Source: Neorhodopirellula pilleata
GTDB taxonomy: Bacteria > Planctomycetota > Planctomycetia > Pirellulales > Pirellulaceae
Assembly: GCF_007859915.1 (NCBI RefSeq)
Contig: NZ_SJPM01000001.1
Location: forward strand, 361,502 to 425,501
Direction of reading: 5' to 3'
Length of the DNA: 64,000 bases
Positions 1-8,488 of the stretch are shown here, in pieces. The notes below the pieces were generated by a model that did no database searches, was not told the origin of the DNA, and saw nothing but the letters and a program-made list of their open reading frames with translations. Every line of letters begins with the position of its first letter. Position 1 is the first letter of the stretch. The position numbers were made by a program, and so were the translations under genes.

Positions 1-953
1 GTACCCCAGGTCACTTGGGGGCGAATGTCGCTGCCTTGATAAACGTTGCTGCGATCGTAGGTGGCTCCCGCATCGGTCGGCAATTGTTTCCAACGCTCGA
101 CGGCGGCATCAAAGTCCTTGGGTGCTTCGGGGCGACCGCGAAGATAGTCAAATGTCGTTTGGTCGGGCGCGATCATGCCCGCTCGGGCTCCGGCTTCGAT
201 CGACATGTTGCACACGGTCATGCGTTCTTCCATCGACAACGCACGAATGCAATCACCGGTATATTCCAGAACATAGCCGGTGCCGCCGGCGGTGCCGATT
301 TGGCCGATCAAGTACAGGATCATGTCCTTGGCCGTCACGCCTCGGGACAGTTCGCCGTCGACGCGCAATTCGAATGTCTTGGGTTTGAACTGCAACAACG
401 TCTGCGTCGCCAAGACGTGTTCGACTTCGCTGGTTCCGATCCCGAAGGCGAGAGCCCCGAACGCGCCGTGGGTAGCGGTGTGCGAATCGCCGCAAACGAT
501 CGTCATGCCCGGTTGCGTGTAGCCGTTTTCGGGACCGATGACGTGCACGATGCCTTGGCGAACGTCATCAATGTCAAACAAACGAACGCCGAATTCCTTG
601 CAGTTTTCTCGCAGCGTGTCGATTTGCTTTTTGCTGATCGGGTCGGCGATCGGTAGGCTGCGGTCCGAGGTGGGCACGTTGTGATCCGGCGTGGCGATCG
701 TCCGCTCGGGCCGACGGACTTTTCGCCCGTTGATCCGCAAACCTTCAAAGGCCTGAGGCGAGGTGACTTCGTGAACCAGATGCAAATCGATGTACAGAAT
801 GGCCGCTTCGTCCTTGGGAGCGTGGACGACGTGTTGGTCCCAGATTTTGTCGAGCAGCGTCTGTTGACCGGGCTGCGAAGAGGTACCGGCTGCGGATGCG
901 TCCGCGTCAGTTACCGAGGAAGAAGAAACCGGGGGTGCGGATGAGTCGGGCAT
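1..953 (-). CDS. leuC: 3-isopropylmalate dehydratase large subunit, partial (C-terminus beyond window)
   Basis: LeuC, with LeuD, isomerises 2-isopropylmalate to 3-isopropylmalate in leucine synthesis in the cytoplasm, using a 4Fe-4S cluster. The minus strand is open from an ATG at 953 to the window edge (about 317 residues of a usual 465-500). Family hallmarks are clear in translation: [11 protein letters not shown] near residue 40, then ATPDHNVPT, and the [16 protein letters not shown] block with [12 protein letters not shown]. The cluster cysteines lie further on and only the first region is visible. About 35 residues rich in Ser, Ala, Thr and Asp precede the usual start of the family; the true start could be internal, but no better start with a ribosome site was seen. 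It lies downstream of the glmS group, separated by about 250 bases holding hairpins. Identity is near certain; the start is less so. Confidence 0.95.
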   Translation of the reverse strand, partial: MPDSSAPPVSSSSVTDADASAAGTSSQPGQQTLLDKIWDQHVVHAPKDEAAILYIDLHLVHEVTSPQAFEGLRINGRKVRRPERTIATPDHNVPTSDRSLPIADPISKKQIDTLRENCKEFGVRLFDIDDVRQGIVHVIGPENGYTQPGMTIVCGDSHTATHGAFGALAFGIGTSEVEHVLATQTLLQFKPKTFELRVDGELSRGVTAKDMILYLIGQIGTAGGTGYVLEYTGDCIRALSMEERMTVCNMSIEAGARAGMIAPDQTTFDYLRGRPEAPKDFDAAVERWKQLPTDAGATYDRSNVYQGSDIRPQVTWG

Positions 954-985
954 CGAAAACAGGCGGGATTCGGAGAAATCAAGAA

Positions 986-1003
986 GCGAGAACCGATTCT
1001 CGC
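986..1003 (-). promoter_or_regulatory. Perfect 7-bp hairpin in the leuC leader
   Basis: GCGAGAA and TTCTCGC flank the loop CCGA. The hairpin sits about 33 bases upstream of the leuC ATG and on the minus strand is followed by a T-rich stretch (TTCTTGATTTCTCC). It could be an attenuator or an mRNA-stability element. No leucine-rich leader peptide was found, so a regulatory role is only a suggestion. Confidence 0.3.
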
Positions 1004-1113
1004 AGTGCCGCCACTGTCGACACTGAGGCCGAGAATGTCAAGATGCGCCCCGGGCGAACCTCCCGAATCAAAAGTAAATCGGACTGAAGCCTAAAGGTCT
1101 GGGACAGCTAATA

Positions 1114-1181
1114 GTTAGGGTTGTGGATCTTGTTAAAGATCCTACCGCTAAAGGATCTTTAACAAGATCCGTTACCCTAAC
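1114..1181. repeat. Nested inverted repeat, 29-nt arms with 10-nt loop
   Basis: The left arm (1114-1142) and right arm (1153-1181) are complementary except for three central positions. Each arm also contains its own 7-bp palindrome, ggatctt...aagatcc, so the DNA or RNA can fold either as one long hairpin or as two short ones. A run of five T (1182-1186) follows on the plus strand, as in an intrinsic terminator, but no plus-strand gene ends here. It lies between the stop of the 66-residue gene and leuC. It may be a terminator-like or mobile small palindrome. Confidence 0.8.
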
Positions 1182-1200
1182 TTTTTGCTGTTAGACACCA

Positions 1201-1401
1201 CTAAACAGGTTCTTCGATGTACTCGCGCGCTGGTTCGTTTTGGCCGGGCACGATCCGCGTGATGCTGACCTTGGTGCGGCGGAGTTCTTCGACTTCGTCC
1301 AACAACCGGGTCAACAGATCCGCAACTTCCGAGCCCGCGTTTTCACCGATATTGACCATCAACGCTTTGCGAGAATTGTAGCTAAGGCCGCGTTTATCCA
1401 T
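1201..1401 (-). CDS. Small conserved-type hypothetical protein (66 aa)
   Basis: Unrecognised small protein. ATG at 1401 is chosen because GGAG lies nine bases upstream; a TTG five codons earlier would swallow that ribosome site. The product begins MDKRGLSYNSRKAL, is soluble, and its middle (GSEVADLLTRLLDEVEELRR) looks like an amphipathic helix or short coiled coil, followed by a beta-like stretch TKVSITRIV. It lies 120 bases downstream of glmS on the same strand and may share its transcript. No function can be assigned from the sequence. Confidence 0.65.
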   Translation of the reverse strand: MDKRGLSYNSRKALMVNIGENAGSEVADLLTRLLDEVEELRRTKVSITRIVPGQNEPAREYIEEPV

Positions 1402-1520
1402 TTGAGGTGACTCCAAATGTCTTTGTATCGGTAAAAACAGAATAGCGGGTGCGTAGGGACGCCACCCGAAGAAGAGGGACGTCCAGAATAGACACTCGCA
1501 ATTCGCCTACAACGACCACT

Positions 1521-3374
1521 TTACTCAACCGTCACACTTTTTGCCAAATTCCGAGGCTTGTCGACGTCGCAACCCCGTAAAACGGCAATATGGTATGAGA
1601 GTAACTGTAGCGGTATGACTGATACAATCGGCTGCAGGAACTCCGGAACTTCGGGGATCATGATGACATCGTCGGCGATTTTGCGAATTTCTGTGTCATC
1701 ACTGCTCGCAATGGCGATCACGGGGCCGCCACGGGCTTTGACTTCCTCCATATTCGACATGACTTTGTCGTAGGTGGTGCCCCGTGGCATGATGAAGATG
1801 CTCGGTGTGGCGGCGTCGACCAACGCGATCGGACCGTGCTTCATCTCCGCAGCCGGGTAGCCCTCGGCGTGGATATAGCTGATTTCTTTGAGTTTCAGAG
1901 CCCCCTCTAGGGCCGTGGGAAAATTGTAGCGTCGGCCGAGGTACAACACGTTGGAGACGTCCTGGTACTTTTGGGCGACCCGGCGGACCTCCGAGTCGCA
2001 CGTGAGCGCCTGCTCGACCGATGACGGCAATCGTCGCAGATCCTCGATAATCCGGCCGCCGGTTTCGAAACTCATGTGCCGCATCCGCCCGAAAAACAAC
2101 GCCAGCATGGCCAGGACGCAGCACTGGCTCGTGAACGCCTTCGTGCTCGCGACTCCGATTTCCGGTCCGGCGTGCAAATAGACGCCTCCATCAGAAGCCT
2201 GTGCGATCGAGCTGCCGACGACATTGCAAATCGCCAGCGAGCGGTGTCCCTTGCGTTTGGTTTCATTGAGTGCGGCGAGGGTGTCCGCCGTTTCACCGCT
2301 TTGTGTGATTCCGAATACCAACGTGTTGTTTTCGATCGGAGGATTGCGATAACGCAATTCGCTCGCATATTCCACGGCGACCGGGATCCGGGACAATTCC
2401 TCGATCAAGTATTCGCCGACCAGCGCCGAGTGCCAACTCGTGCCGCAGCCGGTCAGGATGATCCGCTCGACGCTGCGGAGTTGTTGCGGGGTCAGGTTCA
2501 ACCCGCCGAATACGGCTGTGGCGTCTTGGTCGTTGAGCCGACCTCGCATCGCGTTTCGCAGAGCGTCGGGTTGCTCGAAAATTTCCTTGAGCATGTAGTG
2601 GGGATAGCCGTTCATGCTGACTTGGCCGGCATCGGCTTCGAGCGGTTGGATGTTGACGCGGACCTTGCCGCTATCGCGATGCAGCACCGAGAATCCCTCA
2701 GCGGTCAAAACCGCGAGCTGGTGATCGGCCAAGAACACAATGCGGTCGGTCCGCCCGGCGAGCGGCGATGCGTCCGAGGCGATGAAGTTCTCACCCCGGC
2801 CGACGCCGAGGACCAAGGGGCTGCCGAATCGGGCGGCGATCATGAAGTTGGGCTTGTCGCGAAACAGGATTCCCAACCCGTACGTGCCGCGAAGCTGGGC
2901 GATCGCCCATTGAACCGCAGTCACATACCGGGCGTGTGGCTGGCCATCGATTTCGGGGGTGTTCTCGAGCCCCTCGGCGATCAGGTGGGCGATCACTTCG
3001 CTGTCGGTCAAGGACTTAAACGTATAGCCTTTTTCGATCAAACCGTCCTTGAGGACTTGGTAGTTCTCGATCACGCCGTTGTGCACGAGCACGACTTCGC
3101 CGTCGCCGCCGACGTGCGGGTGAGCGTTCTCTTCGGTGGCCGGTCCGTGGGTGGCCCAGCGGGTGTGCCCTAACCCCAAGGTGCCCTCAGGCGGCGCGCC
3201 CAAGCGGTCGGCGAGCGATTGAATACGACCGACCGAACGGGTGATTCGGATCTGGTCGTCCCCGGCGATCGCGACGCCCGCGCTGTCGTAACCACGGTAT
3301 TCCAATCGCCGCAAACCGTCGACGAGAAACTCTGCCGCGTCTTCGGCACCGACGTATCCGACAATTCCACACAT
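1521..3374 (-). CDS. glmS: Glutamine--fructose-6-phosphate aminotransferase (isomerizing)
   Basis: GlmS makes glucosamine-6-phosphate from fructose-6-phosphate and glutamine, the first step to UDP-GlcNAc, in the cytoplasm. The 617-residue product has normal length. It starts MCGIVGYVG, giving the N-terminal Cys nucleophile of the Ntn glutaminase domain (roughly 2-230). Two SIS domains follow (roughly 290-430 and 465-600), with CGTSWHSAL, ITQSGETADTL and STKAFTSQ, and the protein ends with the family signature DVDKPRNLAKSVTVE. The upstream 147 bases show no sign of a glmS ribozyme. It is first in a minus-strand group ahead of the small gene at 1201. Confidence 0.98.
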   Translation of the reverse strand: MCGIVGYVGAEDAAEFLVDGLRRLEYRGYDSAGVAIAGDDQIRITRSVGRIQSLADRLGAPPEGTLGLGHTRWATHGPATEENAHPHVGGDGEVVLVHNGVIENYQVLKDGLIEKGYTFKSLTDSEVIAHLIAEGLENTPEIDGQPHARYVTAVQWAIAQLRGTYGLGILFRDKPNFMIAARFGSPLVLGVGRGENFIASDASPLAGRTDRIVFLADHQLAVLTAEGFSVLHRDSGKVRVNIQPLEADAGQVSMNGYPHYMLKEIFEQPDALRNAMRGRLNDQDATAVFGGLNLTPQQLRSVERIILTGCGTSWHSALVGEYLIEELSRIPVAVEYASELRYRNPPIENNTLVFGITQSGETADTLAALNETKRKGHRSLAICNVVGSSIAQASDGGVYLHAGPEIGVASTKAFTSQCCVLAMLALFFGRMRHMSFETGGRIIEDLRRLPSSVEQALTCDSEVRRVAQKYQDVSNVLYLGRRYNFPTALEGALKLKEISYIHAEGYPAAEMKHGPIALVDAATPSIFIMPRGTTYDKVMSNMEEVKARGGPVIAIASSDDTEIRKIADDVIMIPEVPEFLQPIVSVIPLQLLSYHIAVLRGCDVDKPRNLAKSVTVE

Positions 3375-3521
3375 GCGATCGCTTTCAATCGGGAAAAAGG
3401 GTGAGAGTTCACACTTTCGTACTCCAGGCCAGGGTGTCCCAATTCGTCAGTGAAAAGTCAAGACGAAACAATCAGACCCTCGGCCCCGCGGCCCCGCTTC
3501 AACTTGAGCCTGAATCTGAAC

Positions 3522-6500
3522 TCAGAGTCTGTCCACGGCCGGGTTCGGTGGCTGCGGTGTGTCGTGTTTAGGTTCGGTGCGAGCGAAGATCGCTTGGCTT
3601 TCGACTAAAAGATACCGCCGATTCGTGGCAACGTTTCGAAAGGTTTGGGTCAATCCGCTGGGCCAAGCGATAACGAGCTCATCGATTTGGCTGGTTTTCC
3701 CTAGTCCCAGATGCACGAGGGGCTCGTTGGAACACATGTATCCGTCCCCCGCTGTGTTCCATGCTTTGAACGTTCGCTTGCCGACGCGGGCTGATACCGT
3801 CGTACCGATCGCATCACGCTCGCTCGTGCTGCCGACTAGCTCCAATTGAATCCAATCACCGAGGGGTTCTGTGCGGTTCTCTAGCAACGAGATCTGACGA
3901 TCCAAGTAACTCCCTGCGAAATCCATTCTCCCGTCGCGGTTCCAATCGAGGAGGACGAGTGTTCGACCGAGATTCGGCTGATCCCAGTAATTGCCCGAAT
4001 CCTTGGGAAGGTGCAACTTAAAACCACGTTCGCCACCACGAAAGACTTGCGATTTCATTTGAAAGGGAACGCCGCTCTTTCGCTCGTCGTTCACATGTCC
4101 GTTCAGCACACACAGGTCCAACCATCCATCGTGATCGATGTCGGCGGCTTGGGTACCGAATCCGAGGACGTTGAACGAAGCGTCATGTAGGCCGTACTTT
4201 CGTTCTTCGTCAGAGAAGAAGCCATTCTTTGTTTGGAGAAACAGGTTGGCAGGCTCTTCAAAAAAATTGGTGACGTGTAGATCAAGTGTCCCGTCGCCAT
4301 TGAAGTCACCCGAGGCGACCCCCATACAGGCTTGGCTGTTGCCACCGCGTCCGATGTTGCAGCCGCGAATGTTCGCCGACTCGACTAGTTCAAATTTCGA
4401 TCCGCCCGCTGTTGTTCTTGCTTTCCGGCTACTCCAGAAATGATTGAAATCACCGTCATTGGCAATAAAACAGTCGTTGCCATTTCGATTGTCGAAATTG
4501 GTGATGACGACACCGAGCCCCAGTCGTGCGGGGGCCTCGAGCGTATCCCACCTGAGAAAAGTCCCATCCGGCTGACAAGTGTAAAAGTCGTCCGTTGCTT
4601 TGGCAAATTTTTGCGGCGATGCACAACTCGGATCACATTTCGACTCATGCGATGACGCATCATCGATGTAATTGACTTCCACGATCTCTGGTAAGTGATC
4701 ACCCGTGAGATCCGCTACCGCCAAGCAACTGCTCCAGACCTTCGTTTTTTCGGAAATCAAATCTGGTGCGGGCCTGAAAGTGCCATCGCCCTGATTGAAG
4801 TAGACGTTGTTCTCTCCAATATTGCTGACCAGCAAATCAGGAAATCCATCTTGGTTAATATCGCCGGCGCAGACGCCCTGCGAGAACCCTCGATCGTCTG
4901 CACCGGAAGATCGGGTGGTTTCGGAAAATTGAAAATCCAACAAACGGAACATTTGGTTGGGTTGGGAACCTCCAGGCTCCCCTGGAGTCCCTCCGGCTTG
5001 GCTGATGTAAAGGTCAACTGAGCCGTCGAGTTCATAGTCAACCGCCGCGATACCACCGCCGTTGATTTGGTAAACATACATAGGTGTTCCGCCCAGCTTC
5101 GCGTCGTCGATCTTATCGAACGGGAAGCCTGAATCGTACTTCGTGACGAGTCCCAAGGTGGCTGCGACATCGATTAACCGATAGACGACTTGCTCGGACG
5201 GATGAGAAAAGTCTAGTCTCGACGCATGGTACGCTCGGTTCAAGTCGGGAAGCGGCCATTTCGATGCGGAGAATCCGAGTAATTGACGTTGTTTGGCCAA
5301 TTCGATCCGATCTCGAGAAGTGGACTTTTCCCAAGCCCATGTCGCTTGGAAACGCTGCGTGATTTCGACGGCGTGTTCACGCAGTGTTCCCTGCAGTCCC
5401 TTGGATTGAATTAGCCAGCCGATGGATTCCCACGGCCTCGCGTGCTCTTGCAACGTCTGTGAGATCCACAGTGACTGTTCGTGATCGGCGGATTTGGCGA
5501 TTCGAAAAATCTGGTCCAGGTCACTCAGTCGTTGCCGAAGCTGAGTTGCCTTTTCCGTTTCATTGAGCTCCTCTAAAGCAGTGATCATCGTTCGGAGCGA
5601 CTCGCGGTCGGATGGGTCTAGGCGAATCGCTTCGGCACATGCTCTGACCGATTCTTTGAGACGGTTTTGCTGGCTAAGCCAAGTTCCCAAGCTGCTCCAG
5701 TACTCCGGTTGTCGCGTGATGCCATTTGGTAGTTCGGAGTATAGCCATTTCTCGTAGGATCCCGTCGGCCCGTTCTCGGCCAAGACCCGGCCATAAAACG
5801 CCGCTACCGCCGAGCTCTCGGGGTACTTCTCGGTGAGCGGGTTCAGAATTGAGATGGTCTCGTCGGCCGATCCACGCACACTCGAGTAGAGCTGACGAGC
5901 ACGCCCCAGTTGAAACAACGAGACATTGCGCACGTCGATCAAATCCCCATACTCGACCAAGTGAAACGGGCCTCGAAGATCGATTAGGCTGAGCAATTCT
6001 TCGGGGCGAATTTGCTCAAGCCGAATGAGATTGCGGACATAGACGCTCGCTTCGGCCCGCCTCCCTTGCGAGTTAAGCAGTTGGGCGATCAGTCGATTGA
6101 GCTTGATGCTATTGGGTGCGACAGCGAGTCCGTTCAGGAGATCTTTTTCAGCACGTTCGTAGTCGCCGGCTCGAAGATGCCAATCAAAAGCGAGGACAAG
6201 GCGATTCTCTGAATTGAAACCCGGTTTCGATGCCAGTTCAGCCGCTAGGTCGGCCGCCGGGCCAAACTGCCCCAGCTTGTGATAGCAATCCATTGCCAAT
6301 TCAACCGCAGCGGTATTACCGGGATCGTCGAGCAACGCTTCCTGTGCAGCCTTAAGAATGGACTCGGTATCTCCTGTTCTCTCCAGGTTCTGCGCGGACT
6401 CGAAAGGACTGTTGCTTTCACTCGTTGGCAACCGGGGGGATTCACGATTGCAACCTGTTAGTAGCCAGCAACCGAGCAAAACGAAAATTCCGCAGCTCGA

Positions 6501-6545
6501 CAGAAAGTTATCGTTCAAGCACTTCGCTTGGAAATGACTAGCCAT
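3522..6545 (-). CDS. TPR - FG-GAP - ASPIC/UnbV lipoprotein (paralogue 1)
   Basis: Predicted outer-surface or periplasmic lipoprotein of about 1007 residues. The start is the ATG at 6545; one TTG codon precedes it. The signal peptide ends in a lipobox (LLTG/C, residue about 32). Residues 40-420 carry TPR-like helical repeats with pairs such as DPGNTAAVELAMDCYHKLGQ. Residues about 490-900 hold FG-GAP/VCBS beta-propeller repeats with Ca-binding-like D-x-N/D-x-D-G signatures (DINQDGFPDLL, DFNGDGTLDL, DIDHDGWLDL). The last 90 residues are the ASPIC/UnbV domain (ERDAIGTTVSARVG, GDGYMCSNEPL, WPSG). The family (CRTAC1-like) is expanded in planctomycetes; its function is not established. Two more copies of this architecture lie at 8489 and 11892. 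It is followed by glmS after 147 bases. Confidence 0.9.
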   Translation of the reverse strand: MASHFQAKCLNDNFLSSCGIFVLLGCWLLTGCNRESPRLPTSESNSPFESAQNLERTGDTESILKAAQEALLDDPGNTAAVELAMDCYHKLGQFGPAADLAAELASKPGFNSENRLVLAFDWHLRAGDYERAEKDLLNGLAVAPNSIKLNRLIAQLLNSQGRRAEASVYVRNLIRLEQIRPEELLSLIDLRGPFHLVEYGDLIDVRNVSLFQLGRARQLYSSVRGSADETISILNPLTEKYPESSAVAAFYGRVLAENGPTGSYEKWLYSELPNGITRQPEYWSSLGTWLSQQNRLKESVRACAEAIRLDPSDRESLRTMITALEELNETEKATQLRQRLSDLDQIFRIAKSADHEQSLWISQTLQEHARPWESIGWLIQSKGLQGTLREHAVEITQRFQATWAWEKSTSRDRIELAKQRQLLGFSASKWPLPDLNRAYHASRLDFSHPSEQVVYRLIDVAATLGLVTKYDSGFPFDKIDDAKLGGTPMYVYQINGGGIAAVDYELDGSVDLYISQAGGTPGEPGGSQPNQMFRLLDFQFSETTRSSGADDRGFSQGVCAGDINQDGFPDLLVSNIGENNVYFNQGDGTFRPAPDLISEKTKVWSSCLAVADLTGDHLPEIVEVNYIDDASSHESKCDPSCASPQKFAKATDDFYTCQPDGTFLRWDTLEAPARLGLGVVITNFDNRNGNDCFIANDGDFNHFWSSRKARTTAGGSKFELVESANIRGCNIGRGGNSQACMGVASGDFNGDGTLDLHVTNFFEEPANLFLQTKNGFFSDEERKYGLHDASFNVLGFGTQAADIDHDGWLDLCVLNGHVNDERKSGVPFQMKSQVFRGGERGFKLHLPKDSGNYWDQPNLGRTLVLLDWNRDGRMDFAGSYLDRQISLLENRTEPLGDWIQLELVGSTSERDAIGTTVSARVGKRTFKAWNTAGDGYMCSNEPLVHLGLGKTSQIDELVIAWPSGLTQTFRNVATNRRYLLVESQAIFARTEPKHDTPQPPNPAVDRL

Positions 6546-6592
6546 CAACCCTGAAGTTCAACTAGACGATGATCGACTCGCTTCCAAACTTC

Positions 6593-6612
6593 CAAAGGGG
6601 CAGACCCCTTTG
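6593..6612. other. Short 8-bp stem-loop
   Basis: CAAAGGGG and CCCCTTTG flank a four-base loop. It lies between the DUF1559 gene and the first TPR-UnbV gene, next to the longer hairpin at 6633, and may add to termination or mark the start of the next transcript. No T-run follows on either strand. Confidence 0.35.
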
Positions 6613-6632
6613 TGAAGCCACTTAATAACCAG

Positions 6633-6662
6633 AAACGGGCGTTGCCGATGCAACGCCCGTTT
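6633..6662 (-). terminator. Likely intrinsic terminator after the DUF1559 gene
   Basis: A perfect 13-bp GC-rich stem with the loop CGAT lies 33 bases beyond the DUF1559 stop. On the minus strand the stem ends in GTTT and then CTGGTT, so the T tract is short; on the plus strand TTGTTT follows. It may work in both directions. Confidence 0.55.
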
Positions 6663-6694
6663 TGTTTGAATGCTTATTCCGTCGACGGGGCTCG

Positions 6695-7864
6695 TTAGAA
6701 CTCTTGGTCGATCATCTCTTGCATCTCGTCCGTACCCAGAGCACCCCACAATCCGTAGGGACTTGGCAGGCCGACATGATTGTTGGTGTTGAAGCCCGCA
6801 CCGCCATATGCGATTTGGGCTTGGTTGCCCGCTTCGATCGAATCGGTGACGAATTTCACGGCTCCATCACCCATCAAGATATGGCACCCACCCTGGTGAC
6901 GACTGCTAGCGGAATAGATTCCAAAGTTACCTTCACCGCGGCAAACATTGTACCCGTTGGGTGGACGGATCGTTAGGAAGGTGGTGTAGGTGGGGCGTCC
7001 ATCGGACCATCGTCGCCCACGCTGGTGGTTCTGGTCGGTGTCGACGTTGGCTGGCGCTGTCGTTGACCAGAAGCGAGGGCGTGCCGGATCGATGAGCCCT
7101 GGAACCGTTTCCCAATAATTCGGTGCTCGGTCAGCGACACCATTATCTCGGTGGATCATGTTGGTGATTTCCCGAGTGTTATTTCCACACTGAATCTCAC
7201 CCATCGCGATCGTGTTGGACAAACCATCGAGAACGTCGCGGAAGCCAGTGAAGGTGCGTCCATGAAACATCCCGCGTGCCCAGCGATTACCATCTTCCGC
7301 TCCCCAGGTCCCGTGGGTCGAAGGCACACCATTATCATCTTTGCCGTTGTGATGCTGTTCAAAGAAGGCATCTCCGACACAAAACACGTAGTTGGTGAAT
7401 GCGACTCGATTATTTCCGGGCCTCGCAGGGTCGCTCGGGCAACGATAACCAGGGACTTGAGTAAGCCATGGCTGATAGTTGTCGTCCCAAGGTCGTGGTC
7501 CCATCGCGGGATAGGGAGGATTCCTCACCGTGTCGTCGCGGTTGAATCCAAATGGATTCACGACCTGTTCCCATAGGCCTTGTTGCTCAATGAAGGGCAG
7601 CAATCCGACGAGCCCGGAAAGGTAGTTCGCATTCCCGCCAGCGCCGGTGCCGCTTTTGTGCTTGGGAAGCTTGTCATAAGCGGCATGGTAATTGTGCAGG
7701 CCCAAGCCAATTTGTTTAAAGTTGTTGCTGCAACTCATGCGCCGTGCCGCTTCACGGGCCGCCTGAACTGCCGGAAGCAGCAGCCCAACCAGCACGCCGA
7801 TGATCGCGATGACCACCAGCAATTCGACAAGCGTGAAAGCTTGCCGGTCCTTTGAATACCTCAT
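6695..7864 (-). CDS. DUF1559 family protein with type II pseudopilin-like N-terminus
   Basis: Member of the large planctomycete DUF1559 family (389 residues from the ATG at 7864; a GTG four codons earlier lacks room for a ribosome site). The N-terminus has a short basic leader, then [19 protein letters not shown], the prepilin-like cleavage and hydrophobic helix, although the residue before F is Ala instead of the usual Gly. The body has DUF1559 hallmarks: [17 protein letters not shown], a central WxTxxPGLIDP-like segment, and near the C-terminus the H-x-DG motif ([13 protein letters not shown]). It should be anchored in the inner membrane or assembled as a pseudopilin; the real function is unknown. 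A small lipoprotein gene lies upstream, a pairing commonly seen in the phylum. Confidence 0.93.
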   Translation of the reverse strand: MRYSKDRQAFTLVELLVVIAIIGVLVGLLLPAVQAAREAARRMSCSNNFKQIGLGLHNYHAAYDKLPKHKSGTGAGGNANYLSGLVGLLPFIEQQGLWEQVVNPFGFNRDDTVRNPPYPAMGPRPWDDNYQPWLTQVPGYRCPSDPARPGNNRVAFTNYVFCVGDAFFEQHHNGKDDNGVPSTHGTWGAEDGNRWARGMFHGRTFTGFRDVLDGLSNTIAMGEIQCGNNTREITNMIHRDNGVADRAPNYWETVPGLIDPARPRFWSTTAPANVDTDQNHQRGRRWSDGRPTYTTFLTIRPPNGYNVCRGEGNFGIYSASSRHQGGCHILMGDGAVKFVTDSIEAGNQAQIAYGGAGFNTNNHVGLPSPYGLWGALGTDEMQEMIDQEF

Positions 7865-7984
7865 GTCTGATAACACCCTTTTTTAGAGAAGAATATTTCT
7901 GGGAGAATCCCCAACCACTACCGGGCTCCAAGCGTAAGCATTTGACCCTTGCGTGTCAAGTATACGAGAACATACCGTTGAAGT

Positions 7985-8020
7985 CAATGAAAAGAGGGCC
8001 CGCGACCTGGCAAGGTCGCG
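7985..8020 (-). terminator. Likely intrinsic terminator after the small lipoprotein
   Basis: CGCGACCT and AGGTCGCG form a perfect 8-bp stem with a four-base loop (8001-8020). On the minus strand it is followed by GGGCCCTCTTTTC. It lies between the stop of the small lipoprotein gene and the DUF1559 start, fitting termination of the former. A second imperfect hairpin (about 8045-8087, GCTTCGC with GCGAAGC) sits just ahead of it. Confidence 0.5.
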
Positions 8021-8128
8021 TTGGCCGGTGGAGAGAGTAAAAATGCTTCGCAAGCCGTTGTGGACGCGGTTCAACGCGAAGCTCTCCTTGTCATCCACGG
8101 ATAAAGGACGAGAAGTTTTGACGAGCCA

Positions 8129-8314
8129 CTAAGATTGTTCTTTCATTTCCTTGAGCCGTTGTGCCTCGTAGTCCTCAGCGGCTTTTTCGTCTTCGGCGGT
8201 ATACGGATCCGCAGTTGATGGGTCGAACTCGGCTGGTCCACCGCCACCACCACAGCCCGTGACAATCGAGAACACAGCAACAAAACAGAACGGGAACAGA
8301 AGTTTTTTCATCAT
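8129..8314 (-). CDS. Small glycine-stretch lipoprotein (61 aa)
   Basis: Starting at the MMKK methionines (8314), the product has a basic start, a hydrophobic stretch (LLFPFCFVAVFSIV) and the lipobox VTGC followed by a run of glycines, then an acidic charged tail (AEDEKAAEDYEAQRLKEMKEQ). This is a secreted lipid-anchored peptide. The open frame extends further upstream to 8386, but that part has no signal-peptide character. The gene lies upstream of the DUF1559 gene on the same strand, as is common for planctomycete DUF1559 loci. Function unknown. Confidence 0.75.
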   Translation of the reverse strand: MMKKLLFPFCFVAVFSIVTGCGGGGGPAEFDPSTADPYTAEDEKAAEDYEAQRLKEMKEQS

Positions 8315-8488
8315 CGGTAATCTAGTTTTCTTGGAGGGCACGGACAGTCGAAAGATAACGCGACCGATTCGACTTAAGCTAATCAAACTACTTGACAGAG
8401 CAAATTAAACTAACTGACACATCAAGGAATTATATTGCGGCTAGTTTGGGATGACAAGATACCAACAATCCCCTATCGGATGTTCGGC

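Noticed and set aside
15..944. Long plus-strand frames over the first kilobase.
   Set aside because: They are antisense shadows of leuC, whose minus-strand frame gives an unmistakable family match.
2076..3173. 365-codon plus-strand frame inside glmS.
   Set aside because: Antisense shadow caused by high GC at third positions; no features, and glmS is intact on the other strand.
3375..3521. glmS ribozyme upstream of or beside glmS.
   Set aside because: The conserved core of the ribozyme was not found in the leader.
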